Below, piece after piece: positions 35,247 to 46,766 of a stretch of DNA of 64,000 nucleotides (the stretch's first letter is position 1; each line of letters begins with the position of its first letter). The DNA is from Arthrinium phaeospermum (taxonomy: Eukaryota; Ascomycota; Sordariomycetes; Amphisphaeriales; Apiosporaceae): positions 2,418,001-2,482,000 of the forward strand of contig QYRS01000007.1 in assembly GCA_006503535.1 (NCBI GenBank), in the 5' to 3' direction. A model generated the notes under the pieces. It made no database searches. It saw only the letters and a list, made by a program, of their open reading frames with translations, and was not told the DNA's origin. A program made the position numbers and the translations under genes.

Positions 35247-36093
35247 GGCGAAAAGAGAAAACAAAGTGTTCCGTAGGCCTACGAGTCTATAGCAACACGA
35301 GAAACAGTATCTATCTTGTTGCAGTCGAGGGGTCTCGGTTCAACCTGTCGCAAATTGTTTCTTCATCCAAGAACTGGTTGCACATATATACCAAGTGTAA
35401 TGACAGTTTTATTACTGTTATGTAAACAACCAAGCACTTATACGCTACGGGAAAGGCCGTTCTGTCGCATTGCTTGCCTACCACCTGTGATCAAAGTGCT
35501 CGCATAGTCGGCCAGAGCTAACGTTGAGACGCACTTGCAACACCCCATCCAATCATGTCACAATTGAATTCGGTACGTGATACTCTGCCAACGAGAGTCA
35601 CACAGATTCCGTACAATACGGGAAGGCCAAATCTGACGTTCGCTTACTTCTGCTGCGTGTAAGACTCGGATGACCTCCGCTGTACTGCATGTGCATCCCT
35701 CCTGCCATTGGAGGTCTCGTTCCAGTGTGGCACAATCTGACATATGGAAACCCTCCTACCAAGAGTTACAAGGACAGACCGGACCGGGTCTGTATTTCCT
35801 CCACTGTGCATGTATCGCAATATGGCGTTCTTCCTCGGGCTCGGCTCGGCCCCCCGGCCGGCATTAGTGCTCACATAGCCAATCTAGAGTTTGCTCGTTA
35901 CCCTCGCTGCTGACATGGAGCAAAACCGGACCCCCTTGCCTTACCTACTGACAACGTTCCCGTGGCTGTGAAAAGGGCTCGGTGGTATTTTACGGCTGCC
36001 AACCACCAAACAATCGCCATGTCCTCGTTTGCCCGGAAGTTGGCATCGCGTTGCCAGATGATACCTTGATAGCATAGCATCGCTCTACCGACA
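35247..36093. promoter_or_regulatory. Divergent promoter between PKS and membrane protein
   Basis: An 847-bp region separates the PKS start (minus) from the membrane-protein start (plus), so it is a candidate shared promoter for the cluster regulator. I see no coding sequence in it. I could not define a binding site by eye. Confidence 0.4.
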
Positions 36094-37287
36094 ATGTTGA
36101 CGACCAATTTGTATTTCGGCGCCCTGGCCAGCGTCGCAGTTGTGCTTCTTTGGGGCGTAAGTCTCTGGAATGGCACCGTGACGGCCATGGTAAGGGCAGC
36201 ATGGGTGGGCCAGCTGGATGGCCAAACGGAGCTGAGGACGATTTACACGGGCTGTTTCCCTGTCGATTTCGTCTTGTCGCTCCTCGTCGCCTTCTTCTTC
36301 TACGGCACCAACGGGTCGCATCCCGGCTTCCAGCTGTTCCTCGTCGACGCCTATGCGACCTTGCAGGTCGCCTTTGTGTGGCTGTACGCGGAGGGCTCGC
36401 GGGCCCAGCCGCGCTCCTGGGCCCTTCGAAAGTAAGTCATCCGCCTGCAAGATGAGAGATGTGTGGACTGGTGGCTGACGATAAGCATCTAGTCCCGTGT
36501 TCTTTGGGCTGCTCTGGCAGGGATTTGGAGCGGCCATCGCGTTACCTCTGTACTTCATGTACCACTTGCGATGGCAGCGGGATTGGCACAACAATCACAC
36601 CAACAACACCAGCAAGCATGCATTAGCTTCGCCGTCACTGGAAGCCGCAAGAGCGCTTCCCCTTTCCTTCCTCCTCGGTGCGGTCCTTCCCGCCGCCGTC
36701 GGGATGCTGCCTACGTGGTACCCGGGCCGAGATGCCCAGACCCATCAAGTCATTCTCGCAGCATGGCAGCTCGACCCCATCTACGTGTCCGTCATACAGA
36801 CCATCCTAGTCAAAGCGCAAGGGAGCCCCTCCGGACCAGGGACCTTATCTCGTAAGCGAAATGCTGCATGGTGGGTCAGGGTTGCCTCCTACTAGCTGCC
36901 AGCCTTTCCGCGGCCGCGCACATTTACAGCATGGTTGCCATAGCGCAGTCCTCTTCTTCGGGATTCCGTGCCGTTTATGTACCGAAATTGTTTACTGGAC
37001 CGCCAGATGCCCATCACAGGCTTGCGAATGGGCCGTGGCTCTTCCTCCAGTACGATCTCATCATCATCACAATCTCCTGTCTTTCCTGGGCGTTTTGTGT
37101 GATGCAACCCCAGTTGCCCGCTGGAAAAAAGTGGCGTTCTCGGCTATTCCTGGGGTTCGGGCTCCTGGTGGGTACTGTCTTGCTCGGAGCTGGGTCTGTT
37201 GTGTCGTTGGTGCTGTTCTTCAGGGAGACAATCTTGCAGCAGCACAGGGAGGCAATGGATCGACACAAGGAACCAAAGCAGTCTTGA
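36094..37287 (+). CDS. Multi-pass integral membrane protein, possible cyclase
   Basis: Exons 36094-36431, 36493-36851 and 36896-37287 (introns 61 and 44 bp) give 362 aa with seven or more hydrophobic helices. The second intron is short but has a GTAAGC donor, a TAG acceptor and compatible phases. Conserved-looking polar spots between helices are TIYTGCFPVDFVLSLL, FFYGTNGSHPGFQLFLVDAY, WLYAEGSR, LPLYFMYHL and WLFLQYDLI. I have seen similar multi-helix proteins in fungal biosynthetic clusters, some of them membrane cyclases acting on epoxides, but I cannot assign the family with confidence. Its position divergent from the PKS, together with a PaxM-like epoxidase 8 kb away, would suit an epoxide-opening cyclase. 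That role is inference only. The reading frame is intact. Confidence 0.65.
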
Positions 37288-37547
37288 TGTATAGTAACCA
37301 TTTCGACTTGTTAACCAGCTATTTCAAGCGTCAGGTCGGGCATGAGAATCGACATGGTCTAGTTTCTACATACAATAGAGGTGTTTTCCACGATGAAGTG
37401 GCGCTGCAAGTCCATTATACCATCTCACTTTCTCACGACACCAGTGGTGATAGATAACAACACATAAGTGCAAACATTATCTAATGACTGGAGAAATACC
37501 ACGGCCATACGAATGTCCACGACAGCATACTCAATGTAGATCCCCGT

Positions 37548-39261
37548 CTAGGTCGTCACGACTTCTCCCTCTATCCTCTCTATCCGCATACATGCCCCAG
37601 CCAAGATCTCGAGAGCTCCGGCAGCTATGACCAGCGCAAAGACCTTCTGCATCCTGCCGTTACGGCAAGAGTAGCCGCCTCTTTCAAATCGCCCCGCAAC
37701 ATGTCAAACAGCGGGCTGTGCACACCGCCCCCCCCGCGCAACAGCTCCTCGCTGAACCCCTGCCCGGCCAGAGCCCTAGTCAGGTTGCCCGTCGCCACGG
37801 ACTGGAAGATCTGGCCGGCGGCCACGAGGCAAACGACCGAGGACCCGATCTGGACGTTCTGCAGTGGTGGCGTGGATGATGTCCTTGTGGTCGGCCTGGA
37901 GCGTCGCGACGGCGTAGCCCAGGTTGAAGGTGAGGCCCGTGCCGACGCCGGCGAGGACGGTGAAGCCGTAGAGGCTGGCCACTCCGGTGAGCGGGCTGAG
38001 GTAGACGTACAGGAGCGCCCCGGCCACGGTCAGCAGCACGGCCGCCAGTAGAAAAGCATGTAGTACTTGACCCAGGCCAGCAAGCGGCCGGCCGCGAGGT
38101 TCGTCACGATGGTGACGAGCAGGAAGGGGAGCAGCCGGACCGCGGCCATGAGGGGCGTGTCGTCGTTGACGAACTGGAAGAACAGGGGGATGTAGTACAT
38201 GGTGATGAGGAGGGCGGGATGGCGCAGGACGTGCCGACGTAGAGCGAGTGGGTGCGCGACCGCAGGAGGTGGCCGGGGAAGGAACGCGTCGCCGGCGTGG
38301 TCCCGAGGCAGAAGTACTGCTGCAGCACATATGCCGTTCCCAGGACGCGCAGCGACAGCAGGGCGACGGTGCGGCCTTCGTCCCATGCCCAGATCGCGCC
38401 GCCCGAGGTGAGGGCCATGGCGAACGTGACCCAGGCGCCTGCGCTGAGCGCGAACCGAGCAGGTCCAGTCGACCCAGCTTCTGCGCCATCGACAAGAACT
38501 GGCTCTCGGTCGACGGGTGGACAGGCGGCAGGTATATCAGATAGATGGGCGCGGTGATGGCGCCGATGACGAGATTGATATAGAAAGCGCCAGGTCGCCG
38601 GGCTGACGGAGAAGCCGCCGCCGACGACGGGGCCGAGGATGGAACCACGCCCCATACAAAGCCGATGGCGGCGATGTAAGTCGACCGCTGCTGGCGGCTG
38701 GTCAGGGCCGAAAAGTAGTCAGCACGCCGAGATAGATGCCGGTGCCGCCGGCGCCCGCAATGACCCGGCCCCGATCAGGGCGTGGTGGGCGCGGCGCCGC
38801 AGAGGGCGGAGCCGGCCTGGGAAGAGGATTCCCGACACGTAGAGCCACTCATGTTGAAGAGGGTGTACAGGGGCGCCGTAGGGCAGAATCACGGCCACGG
38901 AGCCCAGCGGGAACCCGGCGCCGACCCAGGCCAGCTGCGACACTTGGCCGAACGTGTCCGTCACCGCCCCCTGGATGTCGGCCGCGATGGTGGTGTCGAG
39001 GCCGTACATGATGGCCGACACATAGAGCGAGAAGCACACCATGGCCAGGCGCCCAGAGGGGCCGGCGAGGTGGGGGGGGGTCAACAAACGCCTTGCGTCG
39101 CCAAATTGCTCGAATCCGTTTCGGGATCCGTGCATGCGAGGCCTGAAACCTCCGCGTTTGGCCGCGTGGCGGGTGCCATTCTGAACTGCGCTGTGCTCAG
39201 GATGATGAAGAGGGTATTTGGGTCCCGAATCCGGGGGCGGAATGGCAGTTGACGCGGGCAT
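37548..39261 (-). pseudogene. MFS multidrug-type exporter, frame-disrupted
   Basis: The minus-strand frames together spell a 14-helix MFS exporter of about 570 aa: a soluble N-terminus, LYVSAIMYGLDTTIAADIQG (helix 1, residue spacing typical of DHA-type pumps), QLAWVGAGFPLGSVAVILPYG, then WLYVSGILF, later AFYINLVIGAITAPIYLIYL, LLPFLLVTIVTNLAAGRLLA, GVASLYGFTVLAGVGTGLTF and a C-terminus QKVFALVIAAGALEILAGAC ending VVTT before the stop at 37548. The frame changes many times (for example near 38880, 38845, 38815, 38690, 38480, 38200, 38040 and 37870), mostly by one base, with no splice signals at these points. As it stands it cannot encode the pump. In a working cluster it would export the product. 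Confidence 0.75.
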
Positions 39262-40109
39262 TTCGTGGATTGAATTTCCAGATGTTGCATTTAGTTCAGA
39301 TGAGAGTATGGAAACAGCATGGAGAATTTGGATTCTAGAGTGGCCTACGTAGTAGGCACACATTGCATTGCTTCTACTCATCGGCGACAGTCCCGTCCCC
39401 TGGCGAAGCCCGGGCTGGCTGATATTGATTTGTAATGCACACTGGTGGGTTATTGGCTGTGAGTGTTTTGTTTTCTTCGTTGGCCTGGCTATTTACGTAC
39501 TAATACTACTTTGTAGGATTGCTGACCACTTCAGTGTGTAAGCTGCGATGCACATTGTCCGCCGTGAAGAATTTTCAAACCTTGGGACCCTCGAGTTTAT
39601 GAGGTACAAGAGAGTACCCACGTGCACACCTCATCTGGGAGGAAGGAATGGTAGTGTTGTGTATCTAAATGGGTGCCTGAGACATGCGTCTGACAAAGAC
39701 GGGGGATGCCCGTATTACGTTTCGGGGAGGGCCGAGGGCGACATGCAACCCCTATAGGCCACTGGGACCAAGGTAGTAAGGCACTTACACGTATTGCAGA
39801 TAAAGGAATGGTAGTGTTGTGTATCTAAATGGGTGCCTGAGACATGCGTCTGACAAAGACGGGGGATGCCCGTATTACGTTTCGGGGACGGGCCGAGGGC
39901 GACATGCAACCCCTATAGGCCACTGGGACCAAGGTAGTAAGGCACTTACACGTATTGCAGATAAGCAACTTGTACTATGATGTATAATTGGATATCATAG
40001 ATATACACTATCTATGATTGTGAACGTATATTATACTCAATGTAGGTTTTTCAAGGCCTCTAGAGTATTAGCTTTCGAACCACGATAACCCTAATATCGA
40101 CCCAATATC
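39262..40109. other. Intergenic stretch with a 160-bp tandem duplication
   Basis: Divergent promoter region between the MFS exporter (minus) and the flavin monooxygenase (plus). Apart from the duplication at 39643-39963 nothing is recognised. Confidence 0.5.
39643..39963. repeat. 160-bp perfect tandem duplication
   Basis: The block starting aaggaatggtagtgttgtgt at 39643 recurs at 39803, with identity broken only by one extra base in the second copy (ggggacgggcc versus ggggagggcc). Such high identity implies a very recent duplication that has not been altered by RIP, which spares short repeats. Confidence 0.93.
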
Positions 40110-42191
40110 ATGGCCACCACGGATGTGCAGGTAGTGGACGTGGCCATAATCGGCGCCGGTATGGAGCCCGCCCCTTTAGTGGTTACTTTAACCACTCGCT
40201 GGGCAGTCAAACTGACATTGTCGTTTAGGCTGGTATGGTCTGGTGGCGGCGCGAACGTACCTCCGGCTCTGTCCCAACGTCAACCTCGTCATAATTGACT
40301 CGGAGTCGACGGTGGGCGGGGTCTGGAGCGAGGACAGGCTGTACCCCAACCTGGTGGCCCAGGTCAATCTCGGGCTGTTCAACTACAGCGACATGCCGAT
40401 GCCGAGCGAGGGTGTCAACGGGCGCGGGCAGGTGACGGGCCGCATGATCCACGACTACCTGGAAAGCTACGCAACCAAGCACGACCTGCACAGACGCATC
40501 CGCTTCAACACGTTTGTGGAGCATGCCGAGCGGTGCGAGCGTGGAGCGTCGTCGAAAGGCTGGCGCTTGCGGCTGAGGGGGACGAGCCAGACCATGGAGA
40601 CGGAGAAGCTACTGGTGGCGACGGGGGACGTCGATCCCGAGCATGCCGGACCTGGACCAGTTTTCGCCGACGGTCCCCGTGGTGCACTCGTTCAACCTCG
40701 GCAGCGCCTACGGGCCCCTTCAGGACGCCGACAAGGCCGCAAACCACGTCGTCGTGGTCGGGGCCGCCAAGTCGGCCTACGACGCCGTCTATCTGCTGCT
40801 GTCCATGGGCAAGAAGGTGACCTGGGTCATCCGCCAGCGCGGGGCCGGCCCCCTGGCCATCCTCCCGTCCGACCTGCTCGGCTTCATCCCGAGCATCGGT
40901 GTCGCCTCGACCCGGCTCATGACGGTGCTGAGCCCGTCGGTGCTCAACACGCACGGCCTCCTCTACTGGCTGTTCCAGAGGACGTACCTGGGCCGCTGGG
41001 CGACGGGCAAGTTCTGGGACGTCGTCACCTTCCTCAGCCACTTGCACGCAGGCTATCACCAAAAAGACCATGTTGCCGGGCTGAAGCCCGAGGTGGACGG
41101 AAAGAGGTCAGTCAGCCCCACGCGTCGGCACAAGTGTGTCTTGGTCGCTCTATCGCTAACAGGGAATCGGGATGCAGTGTGTTCTGGGCCAACTCCGGCC
41201 TGGGCGTCGTCACCCTGCCCGACTTCTGGTCCACGATCCACGACGGCGACGTTACCATCGTTCGCGACGAGCCCGCATCTTTAGTCGGGAGGACTATGAA
41301 GCTCCGTTCGGGTCGTGAAATTGACTCGGACTTTGTCCTCATGTGCACCGGCTGGGGGGACCATTTCGCCATGTTTGACGACAAGACCAAGGCGCAGATA
41401 GGACTCCCGGTTGCGGCGACGGCGGTAGAGGCGGAGAAGAGCAAGAAGCCGAGTCTGTCGCCGAGACCAGATAACCACGGCGACAACTGGGACCAGATCA
41501 ATGCTCGTGCCGCCCAGTCCGTCGATAGGAGGCTTCCCTTCCTGGCCAAGGGTCCCGTCCTGAAGAACCCGCACGTGACGGCCTCGAATGCGCAACGCGA
41601 ATGGCGGCTCTATCGGCGCGTCGTGCCCATCGAGATGGCCGAGAGCGGGGATCGCAGCCTGGCCATCCTGGGACAGATCCACACGGTGCAGACGCCCTTG
41701 GTGGCCGAGGTGCAGTCCTTCTGGGCCATCCTCTACCTCCTTGGCAAGGTGGAATTGCCCAGTCACGACGCCATGGTCCGCGAGGTGGCCGAGTGGAACG
41801 CATGGACCCGAAAGAGGTACCAGGGCCAGGGGCTCAAGCTTCCTTACTCGCTTTACGACTTCCTCTCTGTAAGCTCTCTACCCTGTCCCCCCCCCTAACG
41901 GCGATGACCTGTTAACAGCAGCGGATGCAGTACGTCGATACGATTTGCAAGGACTTAGGCATCAACTCGCGCCGAAAGGGGAACGCTTTCGCCGAACTCT
42001 TTTCCCCATACAAACCCGAAGACTTTCGAGGCTTTCAGGATGAATATCTCAACAAAGAGCTGTTGGCGGGAGGTGCAAAGTCGCGGCGCCAGCCCTTGGC
42101 CCCTAGCCACTGGAACACTCGAGCCATTGCGTTCATCGTGAGCGGTTTGGCCATCATGGTTACACTGGTAAGCGCCAGTGGGAGAAACTGA
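40110..42191 (+). pseudogene. Flavin-containing monooxygenase (FMO), one frameshift
   Basis: Exon pieces are 40110-40158, 40229-41106, 41163-41868 and 41919-42191, with canonical introns of 70, 56 and 50 bp. The FAD site DVAIIGAGWYGLVAARTYL is rebuilt across intron 1. It is followed by GGVWSEDRLYPNLVAQ, the NADPH site HVVVVGAAKSAYDAVYLL, FVLMCTGWGDHF and a C-terminal hydrophobic anchor AFIVSGLAIMVTLVSA. The family inserts oxygen at nucleophilic or ketone carbons (FMO/Baeyer-Villiger type) and this one would be membrane-tethered. One frame break lies near 40630: the frame ending LLVATG does not connect to TSIPSMPDLDQFSP, and no intron fits. With one or two bases restored the protein would be about 630 aa, full length. 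It is therefore a very young pseudogene or a sequence error. Confidence 0.75.
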
Positions 42192-42661
42192 ACTGTGTCA
42201 GGGAGCTATGCTTTCCAGAATATGTAACTCCGAGTTATGGCTGCGCTTAAACAACTGGCTGAATAAAATGACCAATTTTCAGATATCACTAGTGTGCAAG
42301 CATAAAATCAATGCCAATAACTGTCTTTCGTCGTGTTATCCACCTTGAGCGCCAACAAATAGGTTACAGAAGTAGTTTAGAAAATCTGCGACATGTGATT
42401 GGCTACGAAGCTCTCTGACGGCTCTGGGAACCATACGCGCTGGCGTCCCACGTGGTGTGGAGGCTCTCCGATTACCGCCGCTTCAATTGATGGACTTTGG
42501 CGCCCAGAGGGGAGGAACACATGCAAGGATCTGGCAGTTTGAGCCCACAAGGATAGATACTAAGCACTTTCATAACTCCCTCTCGGTACCTGCTATTTGA
42601 CAACAACTTCCGATTGCAACTTGTATGCATGATAACAACCGGACGCACATGCTGTATCCCA
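42192..42661. other. Convergent 3' intergenic region
   Basis: Between the 3' ends of the FMO and the DUF3237-like gene. Nothing else is seen. Confidence 0.45.
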
Positions 42662-43497
42662 TCAGTCGGCACCTCTAGCTGCCACGACCCTCGAAATGCG
42701 GTTCTCGACCGTGACGGCCTTGGTTTGCTCGTCCACGAGCATCCGGGCATTGCTCACGAAAGTGGTGTTCTCCAAGAAGCCCAGTCTTTCCGCACCGCTT
42801 TGCAAGTGGTGGACGGCCTCTGATGCCAAACAGCGCGGGTCAGTCACCATCATACTTCTCTTGTGGGTGCTTCTTCTAGAGAGGGCAAGGGGGCAGGGAA
42901 AGCAAAGCTCACCGTTCAGTCCGAAGGGAACGCTCTGGGCATTGGGATCCATCTCCAGGATCTTCCGGAGGTCGTCGGAGATGCGGATGGTGCCCTGGTA
43001 GGCAAAGTTGATGCCTTCGTCCTGGTCGGTGCTGCCCGTTCTGAATTGGCATTTCGCTCCCAGAGAAAGAGACTCAAGGAAGTCGCGGTAAGTCGCGGTT
43101 TTGGGGGTAGGGGGACATGCACTTACACGGCCACGCCTCGGAAATCAAGTCGGGCATGTTTGCCGTCCGCGTCGAATCTCAGCCAATCCGACGCCATACG
43201 ACCTGGGCGTTGACTTTTGGCTCGAAGCCCTCGACGGATTCGATGGAGCCAGTGTTGGCCTCCTACGGCGATGCAAGAGTTGGGTGTATCAGTGACCGGT
43301 CGCATGGTGCGCGAGGGAGTAGTCACCTACAAAGTGGATCAAGTTGCTGCCATTGGCCAGTTGCCCTATTGCACACAGTCAGAATCTTTGGCCTTGTTTA
43401 GATGAGTGGGATGCCCGCTTACCGATTTATGGAAGCCGTTCAGGTGCAGCTTCATAATCAGAGCTGGTTGCAGAGAAGGGAAAAGATCAGGAGCCAT
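42662..43497 (-). pseudogene. DUF3237-like small protein gene, disturbed frame
   Basis: Exon pieces on the minus strand are 43497-43423 (MAPDLFPSLQPALIMKLHLN), a middle exon ending at 43127, 43040-42913 and 42820-42662; the last two junctions are clean (GTAAGT and GTGAGC donors, CAG acceptors). The pattern SDWLRFDADGKHARLDFRG, then FAYQGTIRISDDLRKIL, PFGLN, and TTFVSNARMLVD near the C-terminus matches the DUF3237/UPF0311 beta-barrel family, whose members are small and mostly uncharacterised. In the middle exon the family-like frame (TGSIESVEGFEPKVNAQVV) and the frame of SDWLRFD differ by one base near 43195, and the first intron also leaves a frame mismatch. In-cluster proteins of this size may be accessory enzymes; the function is unknown. 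Confidence 0.55.
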
Positions 43498-44144
43498 GTT
43501 GTTGACTTGTCCGACGCTGGGCGTACTGTGTAGTACAAGTAAGAAAGGTGGTGGGATTGTATGGCGGATATTGGCTCTCCAGCAAAGAGGTGAACGGTCT
43601 TATCAGCGCAGCTGAGAGATCTCCTAAGATGCCTCTGGCGATGGTATTTCCAGAGCCTAAAGCGCTGAACCCATATCTTCTATACGCCACCGCCCACGTT
43701 ATCGCATGTACCACTTGGGATACGCACCTCAGCCGGCCTTCGGACCGAAGTGGGTGGAATATGCAGCAAGGGGTCGACACCATCGGAGCAGGAGCTTGTC
43801 CCACCGGGAGCTTGTCCCACCGTAAGCGACAGCTGACGGACGGCAGGAATATGTATTCGGCTGAGCATTGTCGCGCTTATGGATGCAGGAGCTCGTGCGG
43901 CCAATCGCGGCATCGGGCCGAGCTCTGCAGGCGCCGTCTCTCCTAATATTATAGACCATCGCAGATTGATCTGCCTACGTCCATCACCATGTAGATCTCG
44001 AATGCACCGACGCGGGGGTATTGCTGCAGAGTATTTGTACTTGTTCTTGTGCAGGCTATCGAGGGTAAATGGCCGTGTGATGATGTGCACCAAAGGTTGT
44101 TATCGTCGATTCCTCTTTTCCTCGAATCCTACAGAGCCGTGGCG
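43498..44144. other. Divergent intergenic region
   Basis: Between the DUF3237-like gene (minus) and the FAD monooxygenase (plus). No supported ORF. Confidence 0.4.
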
Positions 44145-45831
44145 ATGAGTTCCATGAAAAGCGGACCCCCCTTTCGGGTCATCATCGTGGGTGGTGGAGT
44201 CGCTGGGCTCACCGCAGCCCACTGTCTGCACCAAGCCGGCATTGACTATGTGATCCTCGAGCGAGGCCAGTTCGCGCCGGCGCTTGGTGCCAGCATTGGC
44301 CTGTTTCCCCACGGGACGCGCATTCTCGAACAGATAGGCTGCCTCGATGCGGTGGAGGAGGCCTGCAAGCCTCTGGGTAAGAGTCCTCCATCCTCCCCAG
44401 CGGCAAGGTCATCTCACGCAGCGACACATATGGCTATCTCCGAGAAAGGTGTGTGAATATTGAACCAGTGGCTTGGAAATCTAGAGCACACGCCCGTCTG
44501 ACATTTTGTGCCAAGTTTCGGATATCCAATCGCCGTTCTGGAGCGGAGACTCTTCTTGGACATTCTCTACCAGCACCTCCCGGACAAGAGCAAGGCGAAA
44601 GCGGGCTCCGAGGTATGCGACATAATTGAAACCAGCTCGGGAGTCAAAGTCATGCTCAAAGATGGGAGCACGGAAGAGGGCGACCTGGTCCTGGGTTGCG
44701 ATGGCGTGCACAGTCTCGTCCGCAGTCTGATGTGGCGAAACGCGAATCTGAAAGTGCCCGGTCTGATAACCTCTACCGAGAAAACAAGTAAGTCTGGCCT
44801 CCAGCACAGCGCCACGGCAGTATAGGCCTTCTCTTTCTCATCAGCACTTGCAGCTCTTTACTGTGACTGGACGGCCCTGGTCGGCTTCACGCCGTGGCAG
44901 AAAGGCTGGAGCCTCGGGGACTACGACACGGCCGTGCATCACCAGACGGGGAAGTCGATACTCATCCTCGGCGGCAAGGAGCACATATACTGGTTCGTCT
45001 TCTTCCGCAACGACCGGCGCCGGACCTGGCCCGTCACGAGCCCGCGCCACACCGAACAACGCGCTCCGACGGGCCAACGAGTGCGCGTCGTGGGCGGTGT
45101 CCGACACCATGGTCTTTGGCGAGCTGTGGAAGCAGCGCTCGCGCGGCGAGCTCGTCAATGTCGAGGAGGGTCTGTTTGAGCACATGTATTTCGGTCGCAC
45201 AGTGCTTGCGGGAGACTCGGTGGCCAAGGTATGTACTGTGCAACAGCCCCCGTCCCTCCCCCTTGTCCGTGGAACCGAGTTGGTAACACAAGAGTGTGTC
45301 GCTCTATAGATGACCCCCAACCTAGGCATCGGCGGCAACACGGCCATGGAGAGCGTCGCCTCGCTGGCGAACCTCCTCCGCAAGGCCGTGCAGCAAGCCG
45401 GTCCGGGCTCCAAGCCTAGTGCCGAAGCCGTCGAGAAGCTGCTGGCGGACTACCAGGCCGAGCGGCGACCGCGGGTCAAGGAAGCCTTTGACCTCTCCAA
45501 GTTCGTCACTCGCTTCCAGGCGCGCGACAGCCCTTTCCACTACGCCATGGCGTATTTGGCGCCGTATTTTCCCGATGATTCGGTGGCAAACATGGTCAAA
45601 CCCTTTATCCGCGCCGCGGTCAAGCTCGACTTCGTGACGGCGACTGGCAACCGCCAGGGGACGGTGCCATGGGGTACCCAGGTCGCCTCCAAGCCGGCAT
45701 TGGCCAGAAGAACCCGTCAGAAGGTGGATGGGTCCGGGTCTAGCTCATGGACCTTGAACTCTGCCATGGGCGGATATGCAGTTCTGAGTTTTATCCTGTT
45801 TTGTTCGCTGTATGTCTACCTAGGCCATTGA
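44145..45831 (+). pseudogene. PaxM-like FAD-dependent monooxygenase (epoxidase)
   Basis: Exon pieces 44145-44448, 44516-44787, 44845-45228 and 45310-45831. The three hallmark flavin motifs are present: VIIVGGGVAGLTAAHCL near the N-terminus, LVLGCDGVHSLVRSL in the middle, and GDSVAKMTPNLGIGGNTAM (the GD motif, rebuilt across the last intron). It ends in a hydrophobic anchor (YAVLSFILFCSLYVYLGH). This class (PaxM in indole-diterpenes, AurC in aurovertin) epoxidises alkenes, so a polyene from the adjacent PKS is a sensible substrate. Two frame breaks are not explained by introns: near 44384, before ILPSGKVISRSDTYGY, and near 45060, where HTEQ runs into ALRRANECASWAVSD in another frame. Full length would be about 490 aa. 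It is a recent pseudogene or sequence error. Confidence 0.78.
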
Positions 45832-46746
45832 GGTCAGTTCCCGCAGCGCTCAGGTCCGCCAAAATATTGCAATACAACATTTCAAATGGGCAATTCAACG
45901 AGTTGAGGTTGATATTTATATGAACGAAAAGTCTGCTAGAATCCATACAAAATTGATTTCTATATGAACAGTTACTTGAATATGATGAGTGCAGGCCAGT
46001 TAGTTGGGGCTCCCGTTTGTTGAGATTTGAACAAATGACAAGGGCCTTTCCTTTGCACCACACGCACCACTCTATTCGTCATCTATAGATAACAAACAAT
46101 ACAGTACTCGGAAGCCACTGAGAGATCTATCGCAACGGATGCAAAGTCAATAGCTACTAGAAACGCAGTTGTAAGGGGGCGGACATGTTTTATCTCTTGG
46201 AATGCTTCAAATGAAGAGAGGCCAGCCCCTCCAGCGTCGGGGTATTTCAATCTAGTTAGGACCGTGCCTCTCGCCTCACCAGCCGCACAGCGGGAAGAAC
46301 GCGCGACCGACGGGCCTATGACTCGCCACCGCTTCCCCCTCGTCCAGCTCTGTCCGGAGCTGCTCCTCGAAGACGGCCGCGACCCCATTGGTGTGCTTCA
46401 GCTCCGCGAGCAGCTCCAGCAGCGTGGTCACGGGCTCCCAAAGGCCGCCGTAGAGGGGGGAAGAGAAGGGGTAAGATGACGCTGATGACGTTGACGACGA
46501 CCGCGACACGACGTGCGGGAAGTTGCCCGAGCTCCAGGCCCATCCGGCTGACCAGTGGGCTGTCGCGGAAGGGGACACTGCGGGCGGGTCGTCCAGCCTG
46601 CGCGAAACAAGGTTCCGGATGCAGCATTTGCCCGCAATGTAGATCGACCACGGCATGGAGGGGCACATCTCATAGATGGGGCTGACGTCAGCTTACTCGC
46701 ACACGCACGCCGCACATACTCATGAGCCGTCTCAGAAACAGAGGAA

Positions 46747-46766
46747 GGGGGGGGGGGGGGGGGGGG
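46747..46766. repeat. Run of 20 G inside a TF intron
   Basis: An uninterrupted homopolymer of 20 G on the plus strand, within the last intron of the regulator. Its length is likely to be variable or imprecisely sequenced. Confidence 0.9.

Noticed and set aside
44377..44400. A 24-nt GTAAGA...CCCCAG segment in the FAD monooxygenase as a micro-intron
   Set aside because: Removing it does not restore the frame of the following family-like sequence, and it is far below normal fungal intron length.
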